A stretch of 64,000 bases of DNA from positions 310,001-374,000 of the forward strand of contig CANLLZ010000001.1 in NCBI GenBank assembly GCA_947492235.1, read 5' to 3'. Both the position numbers and the translations under genes were made by a program. Within the stretch, counting starts at the first letter, position 1; the number at the start of each line of letters is the position of its first letter. Origin of the DNA: an uncultured Altererythrobacter sp. (GTDB lineage Bacteria; Pseudomonadota; Alphaproteobacteria; Sphingomonadales; Sphingomonadaceae). Shown here piece by piece: positions 54,501 to 63,500 of this stretch. The notes below the pieces were generated by a model that did no database searches, was not told the origin of the DNA, and saw nothing but the letters and a program-made list of their open reading frames with translations.

Positions 54501-57500
54501 TGCGAGCTCTGCCCAGAACGTCGCGGTTCTGTCGGCGGCAGCCGGTGTTTCCGGTGGCAGTGCGGGCGTGGGCGTCGATGTCGGGGTCAGCGTTCTCAGC
54601 GGCAATACATCCTCGCGGATCTATCGCTCCGATGTGGTTGGCAATGCCGACGTTGTGGCGGGCGCCTATGGCACGGTCGGGCAGGCTGTTGCAGGCATTG
54701 GTGGCGCGTCCAGCGTGGGCATCGGCGCGGCGGCCAGTGCCACTAAGTTCACCCAGAATGTCTCGGCCAAAATCGATGGCGGCACCGTAACCGGCGATGC
54801 ATCGAAAGGCGAAGGTGCCAGCGTTCAGGCCTATAACAACCAGCAGGCCTTCGCCCTGACGGCAGGTTTCGCCGGCAGCGGCTCGGCCAGTGTGGCAGGG
54901 TCGGTCAACGTCAACCTGTTCGATTCCGATACCTCTGCCACCATCGATAACGGCGCAGTGGTGAATACCGGCGCAGTCACCGTCGATGCAGAGACATTCA
55001 ATGCGGTGGGCGGCGTGACCGGGGCCATCGGTATTGGCGGCTCGGTCGGTGCGTCGGGCGCGTTCAATGTCACAACCATGAAAGACCGCACCGTGGCGAG
55101 GATCGGCAATATGTCCGATCCGCAGCGCACCAGCATCACAGCCGGCGGCGATGTGTCTGTTGCAGCCAGCGGGATCGGGAAATATTCCGGGCTGGCGGTC
55201 AGCGGTGCAGGTGGCGGCAATGTCGGGGTTGGTGGCATCGTCAATGTCATCCAGATCGAAAGCGATGTGCAGTCCGGCCTCTACAATACGAATGTGCGCG
55301 CGGGCGCCAACGACGTCGATGTTACGGCCGATCTCGACACACAGTTGAACCAGATTTCCGGCGGTATCGGGATCGGCGGATTTGCCGGTCTGGGTGTTGC
55401 CGTCAATGTCGGGATCATTCGTGACAAAGCCAGCGCAGAGGTCATTGGCGGCGATATCGTGTCCGGCGGATTGACTGTCGATGCGTCCAAGACCCGCAGG
55501 GCCGACTCCCTTACGCTGAGCGCCGGTGGCGGGATTGGCGGCGTGGCCGGTGTGGTCAATGTGCTGATCGTAGGCTCGGCGCCCAATGTCGATGACGACG
55601 GCGATGATGATGGCCTTTCCTCTGGCGACACTCAGGAAGTTCTCGGCCGGGTGGATTCCGTCAGCAATACCGATTTCCTGTCTGGCAATCCCAGCCTTTC
55701 CGCCGGACAACGCACGGCGGCATCCACTGCGGGGACCGGACGGGTCACCAATGCGCTGGACAGCACCGCCAATGCCAACACCGTTGCACGCATCAGCCAA
55801 TCGACCGTCGTCAGCGACACGGTCTCGGTCTCAGGCACGGACAAGACAGCCAGCGATGCGCAGTTGGGCGCGATTGCCGGCGGCGCAGGCGCACTGGCCG
55901 CATTGGTCGGCTACACACGGATCAACGGGTCAGTCGAGGCGCTGGCAAGCGGCGATATCACGGCGTCGGAAATCAGCGTGAATGCCGCCAGCGATGACAT
56001 CGAAGGCACCAATATCTTCGGCGAGGAACTCGTCGCAGGTCGAGTGCGCGGTGTTGCCGGTGCGGTTGGCGGGGTTGGCGCTGCGGGTGTGGTGGCCAAT
56101 GTGTCGATCGGCACCAGCGTCGGGGCAAGCGCCGAGGGAAATCTCGCGGGTGACAATGGCGGTACCCTGGGGGTCAGCGCATCGGATTCGAGCAGCGGCA
56201 TTGCCGACGGCAATGGAGCCGCAGCAGGTGGGGTCGGGGTCGGGGTGTCGGTCGCCATTGCGGAGCGAACCGGGTCCATCTCGGCGACTCTGGCTCAGAA
56301 CACGCTCGCGACAAACTTCACAGGCATCGCTGTCGATGCTGCTAGTGCGGGCAGTATCAGTGCGAGCACGATTGCTCTGTCTGGAGGCATTCTGGGCTCG
56401 GGCAGCGGCTCGCTCGCGACGGCCAATGACGAGACGGTCGTTTTGGCAGCAGTGGAGGACGGGGTCGAAACCGTGTTCGGCGCGGGCGGCCTGACCATTG
56501 ATGCACGCTCGGCCAGCGATACCGCGGCAACTGCGCTGGGCGCGTCGGTCGCAGGATCGGTTGCCATCGGCGCGTCGATTGCACTGGCAACGAACAATGC
56601 GCAGGTTTCCGCGACCGATGATGCTCTGATGCATGTCGGCACCGGCAACCTCGCGGTGCGCGCCGCGTTGAATGGCGTTGGTACATCGGCAGAGGCCGGT
56701 GCAGCAGCGGGCGGTGTCCTGGGCGGTGCCCAGGCCTCTGTCGCCACAGCGCGAAACAACGGCACGATATTGGCCCGCATGAGCAGCGATGCGCTGGTCG
56801 GCGCGGTGGATGTGGCCGCGATCAACGATTCGCGTGTTTCTTCCGATGCCAAGGGTATCTCGGCCGGGATTGTAGCGGTGGGCGCGGTTGTTTCGGTAGC
56901 GGAATCGAACAGCAACACACGGGCGCTGATCGGCGATTTCAGCCCCGGTAGTACGGGACTTTTCGTGCAGGCGGGATCCGTTTCCGTGCGGGCAGACAGC
57001 ACCGATACGACCACGCCTTATGCGCTGGCGGGGAGCGGCGGCCTGGTGTCAGGTTCGGCTGCGCGCGCAGACAATATCAACACCTCGGTCACCAGCGCGG
57101 AGATCCTGTCCGGAGACGTAATTTCTGCCGGTAATCTGACCCTTTCTGCGCAGCACACCGCCGGAATTGGCAGCGTAGCCGATGCGCGTCAGGCCTCCGC
57201 CGTGGGGTTCAGCGGGGCGGAAGTGAACAACACAATCGCTGCGACCACCGCCGCTACGGTCGGCAATTCAGTCCGTCTTGCAGCGCTCAATATCGACATC
57301 GATTCCAACAACAATTTTGTGTCAACGCGCCTGCCGAACGGGGGCACCATCTCCGCCTATGGCGGCGGGGGCGGGGCCATTAATGGCAGCGCGGTCACCA
57401 TCGACACCGATGTGACTGGCAGCAGCAATGTGATCATCAGCGACAATGCAACATTGCTGGTCGATGGCAATCCGGTGGACATTCTGAAAAACGGGCTGAC

Positions 57501-60500
57501 CGATGTTCGCGCTCTGAATATCGACGCGTCCTCTACGCTCGCGCTGACCGACTTTGGACAGCTGGAGCTGGGTGCCGGAATTGCCATTCCGATCGTGAGC
57601 CTTTCGGCGGATGCCAATCTGGGCAATCTGGTTCTGATCGGCGAGAACACCACGCTGCAAAGCAGCGGCGCGATCGGTATCGGATCATGGACGCGGGGCA
57701 ATCTGGTCAATGATGCGAAGGTAAAGGTCTACGGTCTCGCAGGCGCTGGCGGCGCGGAAACAGAAGCCACGCTCAATACCTCGCAGTTCGTAACAATCGG
57801 CGCGAATGCCGATCTGCTTGCCTATGGCAATTTGCGTCTGGGCGCGGGCCGCGCGAGCAGCGGCGCGGAAACCAACACTATCGACGCTACGGCGGGGACG
57901 CGGGTCTACAACAATACGGCGATCCCGATCACCGCGCTGCTCGACGCAGGCGGACGGGCCAATTCGGCAAACGCGCTAGTGATCAACGATGGGGCACGCA
58001 TTCGCACGGTGCTGGATGCCGATCTGGTCGCCGATCAGGGCACCGTCAATGCCAGCGGCGTCGCTATTGGCACCAACCCCTATCTCGATCTGTTCTCCTC
58101 TGAAACCCGCGCTGGCAGCGCTTCTTCAACCGGTACCGGGACCATCCAGCTGGGCGGAAGTGTGGAGGCCGGCGTTGCGCATAATCAGAGCGTGATTGTC
58201 GACGAGGATGGCGGAGTTACTACGAGTTCCACCCTTGGCGACACAGGCGGGCTGCCCAACTTCAGCGTTGCTGCGCAATATCAGCGGTTTGGGCAGGACC
58301 CGCGTTCGGCGGCGGTGGTGGTTTCACCGATCTACGCGGCGGCTGGCGACATCAACGTCATCGCCGACAGCATTGCCGAGATCGGCGGCACAACGGCTTC
58401 GCTTACTGCCAATGGCGATGTTGACGTCCTGATCGACAACGCGTCGCAAGCCGCGCTTATTCCGGGCGAAATCTACATCCCCAATGCAGGCAGCGGATTG
58501 GTCAATTTTGCGGGTAATGCATCCCCGACCGGCAGCGGCATCTCCATTACGCAAAGCCCCACAACGGATGTTCCCGCGATCACAATCCGCAACAGCTATG
58601 ATGCATTTGCTGTGGGTGGCAATGGCTTGGGATCACCGATTTCCATCAGTCAGCCGATCTTTAATCCGGGCGGCTCGGTCGCGATCGAGAATGTGTCTGG
58701 CGATATCGCGCAGACCGGCCAGATCACCGCCAGCCAGGTCCGCATCCTTGCCCCCAATGGCTCGTTCGTAGTGTCGCAATCGGGCATTTACAGCCCGGTC
58801 GATCCCACCGGCCAGTGGGATGCAACCGCTATCAGACTCGCCGATGAATGGGACGTCGTCACCTATATGGCGAACTTTCTTCTGTCACCGGGATCGCTGA
58901 CCAGCCCGACCTTCATCCCGGGGGAATACGACAGTGTTCTGAGATCGATCATCCGTCAGACCGTCGGTACCGTTACCGGTATCACTTCAAGCAATCAGCA
59001 GTTTGGTTTTGCCCAGGTTTTCGGCAGACTGCCATTTCAGGAAAATGATCAGAAGACCGAGCGTGTGCCCTTCGCACCTTGGTTGATCGCAAGCTCGATC
59101 CCCGGCTTTACACAGGCGTTCCTGGTGCCGGAGGTGAATGCTGGCCTACGGTTTACGCTGCAGCCCGGCAGACGCGGATATGTCGCTGACTCCACCTTCA
59201 ACTGGTGGGGGCCGTATAGCTATGCCGGAAAAGATGATTTCAACGACGGCTTCATTCACAAATACTCTACCATTGTTCCTGTCGCTCAAGCGATTGAAGC
59301 GAGCGCCGCCCGTCAAAACACCTCGGGTGCTGCAGCCAGCGGTATCTCGGCCAAATCGATCGAAATCTCCGCCGATGCGATCAACATAAACGCCACATTG
59401 TCGGCGGGTGCCCTGACAGAGCGATCGGTCACGATTGACCCAAGTGCGCAGGCTCATATCGACAGGTACGTGGCCGCCGGTTCGCCGACCGCCAGCGGCA
59501 ACGGTTTCACCGTCGTCAACGGATACCTGTCGCTCGACGGCTTTACCTCCAGCCAAGGCACGCCCCTTGGTGCGCCGGTTTCAGGTGACGACACCGTTGG
59601 CCCTCCGGGACAAGCGGTCTCCAACCCCAGTTTCGGGAAAATCGCGACGGGCTATGATGGACGCCGCACCATTACGGCGGCCGATGGCAGCCAGATTGCG
59701 AACCCGGACTTCGGGAAGATTGTTGTGGCAGATGTCACCGCTGCGGGTGGCGGTTCGATTACGCTGGATGGCGGAATCATCAACACTGATGGACAGGGCA
59801 ATGGCAATCTCATTGTCCGCAATGGCTTTGGTGAAGTCGACGTCAACAATCAGACCCAAACGGCGATTGTTCTTGGCGATATCTCCACCGGCACGGGCGA
59901 TCAGACTGGCATCATCAAGATCACCGATCATTACAAGGAAAACGGCCTCGGGAGCAATCTGACGACCTGGTATGTCAGCGAGCAGGGCGGTGGGCCGGTG
60001 ACAACTTATGATAACCGCAATGGTGCGACCGAGTTCGCCACAGCCAGAGTTGTGAGCCAAACCGCTGATGGCGGCAGTGTCGCCTATGATCCTTTTGCCA
60101 ATATCCGATACGGCTGGAACGACCAGTACACCGTACGAAGGAATGTCAATTTCACCGATAACATCAACACGGCGACGGTGACGCCATGGCTATTCACCGG
60201 TGGGACCAATAACGAGAATTTCGCGCGCGGCCCGTCCTATGTGTTTTTCGGCAATCCGAGCGATCCATTCTTCCGTTCGGAAATTATCGCCAGCCAGCAA
60301 TCATCTGTGAATTACGGTATCCGGTGGCGCAATTTCGCATTCATCAACCGGCCCGATTATCACAATCCTGAGTCTGTGGTGTGGAATTACAGGATCTACA
60401 CCCGCGCCGGGGTGACGATCCGGAATTCGGTCCGCGCCGATAATGCGATCGGTATCGGTTTCGAAGGTGCGTCCAGCGGGCGCGTCAGTGTGATTTCCGA

Positions 60501-63500
60501 TGCCGACGTGGCTCTGGCCGGAGACGTCAGCAATACCTCCGGTTACACATTTATCGGCACCGACGGCGCTATCGTCGATGCCGGAGGTTCGATTCAGTCG
60601 GGACCGCGTACGCTGCTAAGCGCATTGGGTGACATTGGTTCCGCTGATGCCCCCATCAACCTCATTTCCGGCGTTCCCGGGGGAGGCCGCACTAACCTTC
60701 TCGGAGCCAATATCTACGTCTCCAACGAAGGCGATCTGGCGCTTGGTGTCGTCGATGCCAATTTCGGGGCGGGTACTGTCGATCTGACGGCAACGGGAGA
60801 CATCCTGAGTGTCGATAATTTGTCCACCAGTACCCCGGCAATCGTCGCGAGCGAACTCAGCCTGACATCGACCGGCGGAGCCATTGGCAATGCCGACAAG
60901 CCGCTGACCTTCGTGGCCGACCGGGTCAGTGCGCAAGCTGACGGGGACATCACGCTGACCCAGTCCTTCGGCAATATTGTGGTCGACCGCATCCGCTCGA
61001 CCAATGGTGGCATCACGCTGGAAGCGCGCGACGGCACGATCACCGGCGCTCTGCCAACAGAAGCGGAACGCGCCGCTTTCGAGACCGAGAACCAGCAAGC
61101 GTGGCAGCAATTGGGTCTGCTCGATCAGGATTCGGGCGGGCTGGCCGTTTCCCGCTACGAGGGAAGCGTCAACAGCGCCTATGCCCTCTATTGGCAGATC
61201 GACGGCTTGATCGATCCGGGCAATTCCAATCGCCTGCGTGACGAAGGCCGCACCCTGTTCGGGGCGCAGGCCGCATCAGCATTGGGTGTGGCGAACCCCA
61301 CCAATGCGCAGATCGATAGCTATGTGCTGGGTCTCTATAGTGAGGCCGGAACAACGGTGTCGGACGCTCCCGGTGTCGATCCGGCTGCGCTGGCTACACG
61401 GGATGTCGCGTTCGATTTTATGCTGGACGAAACCGATCCACTGTTCACCGAGCTGATCAGCGGAGCGCAGTGGGAAGAGGGGGCCTTGTCGACCGTGATC
61501 GGCACGACCCGTCTGATCGATACCCGTTCGAACGATACGCAAACCGCCGCAACAGGCACAAATCTGCAAGCGCAAACGGGAATCAGCCTGACGAGCAATG
61601 GCAGCCCGGATATCCCGCGTGTGACCGTGCAGGTCACATCGAATGGCGATAGTTCCAGATATTTTGTCGTGACCGGCCCGGGCACGGGTTACACCCCGAC
61701 AGCCAATACCAATGCACCCGGCCAGTTCACATTGTCCGAAATCAAGGATTTGCTCGCCACTGCACGCAATCCCGTGCCGACGCAGATTTCCGACAGTACT
61801 TATGAATTCGAGCTCGGGGGTTTCAAGCCAGTCACCGCCAACACCGAAGACGGCATGATCGAGGTGACCTCGAACAATGATTTCACGCTGGATATCGAAG
61901 GCGATATTCTGCTGAGCACGATTACTGCAGACGTGGGCGGAACTCTGTTCCTGCGCACGACCAATGGCAATGTGCTGAACGGTACGCCCAGCACGCTGAC
62001 GTTGGCCGGCAAATTGTCGCTGGAAGCGGCAGGCTTTGCGGGAACCGTCGCCGACCCGCTGCGGTTCTCGGCCTTCGATCCCTCGCAGCCCTTCAGCATT
62101 CTGGACATCACCACCGGCCAGGGCTTCAATATCGACGTGATCGGCAGTGCCGCCACCATCGGCAATCTCAGCTTTAGCGGGCTGGGATCGATTTCGGCCG
62201 ATGGCGGTATAACGCGCTCTTCCGATGTGCCGGGCAGCGCCTTGATCGCTGGCAATGGGGGAACGCTGGTTCTGGATGCCGGAAGCAGCGCTATCGGTCT
62301 CGCGCTGCAGCCGCTCGACCTCGATGTTGCAAGCGATACGCGGCTCTCGCTGAACGCTGCGGCGGCCTATCTCAGCACCCAGGCTGGTGGCCAATCCGGC
62401 GGCGACCTGACGCTGGCCGATGTGACTATCGATGGCGCATTGTCCATTAATGCAGGCGGCGCAATTGCGCAGTCGGCTGGCGTTTCGGCTCCGATCCGCG
62501 CGGGCACGGTCTCGCTGCTTGCGGGCAGCACGATAGGCGGTGCGGCGCCGCTCAATCTCGACACGGCGGGCGGCGAAGTGCGCTCTGTCGGCACGGGCGA
62601 CGTCAATCTGTCGATCACCAATTCCGCCAACGCCGACCCGATTAATCTGGTCGCAGGCGCGGCAGGTGGCAGCTTGACCATTGCCGCCGATGGCAGCCTG
62701 ATACTGGGTGACACAGGTGCGCAAGGCAGCATCGATTTGCAAACCGCCTCGGGCAATCTGACGGTTGGCGATGTCACCTCGGACGATGGCGACATATCCT
62801 TTGCTAGCGCGGGCGATTTCGCGGGCGGCAATCTGGCAGCGGTGAATGGGGCCATTTCGGGCAACGCCAATGGCGCTTTGGAATTTGGCGGTTCCGCATC
62901 CGATGGAGCCACCAGCCTGACGGCCAATGGCCCGATTGCCTTTACGGGCGTCATGACCTCGAACACCGGCATCGCTCTTTCCACCCCTGGAGATATTTCG
63001 GGTGGCAGTATCGAAGCGGGCGGCAGCGTCGCGGTACAAGGTGGCGGTGTGAACCTCACCGGCGTGCTGGGCGATAGTCTGGTCCTGCAAGCCGCAAACG
63101 GGATGAGCATTGCGGAGCTGGAATCCGTTGGCGATGCCAATTTGCAGGCGGCTTCGGCAAATATCGGCAATGTCGCTGTCGGAGGCCAACTTGTGGTCAC
63201 CACGACAGGTGAGCTGGCGATTGCGAGTGGCCTCGCCTTTGGCGCTGCGCTGGATTCAGGAGGCGATATTACTATCGGCTCGCTGAACGGGGATGGCGGC
63301 GATCTGACGGTGAATGCCGCTGGCGCGTTGACAGCTGAAAGCCTGATTGAATTTGAGCAAATCGATCTGAGTGCAGCGCAGATCGATGTCCAAAGCCTGG
63401 TTGGCAACGCGATCAACACCGCGTCCACCGGGGCGAGCAGTTTCGGCCTGTTCTTTGCCAATAATGCAGCGACCATTGACGCACGCAGTTTGCAGGCAAC

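Noticed and set aside
53248..55800. Long minus-strand open frame (about 850 codons) inside the adhesin gene
   Set aside because: It is antisense to an uninterrupted gene with repeats. High GC and the G-N-x-type codon pattern of the adhesin remove stops from the opposite strand; the translated sequence is low-complexity, rich in Gly, Arg and Asp, and resembles no family.
61276..63189. Minus-strand open frame of about 640 codons in the adhesin gene
   Set aside because: Same shadow effect; no ribosome binding site, no recognisable domain, and the + strand frame is clearly coding.
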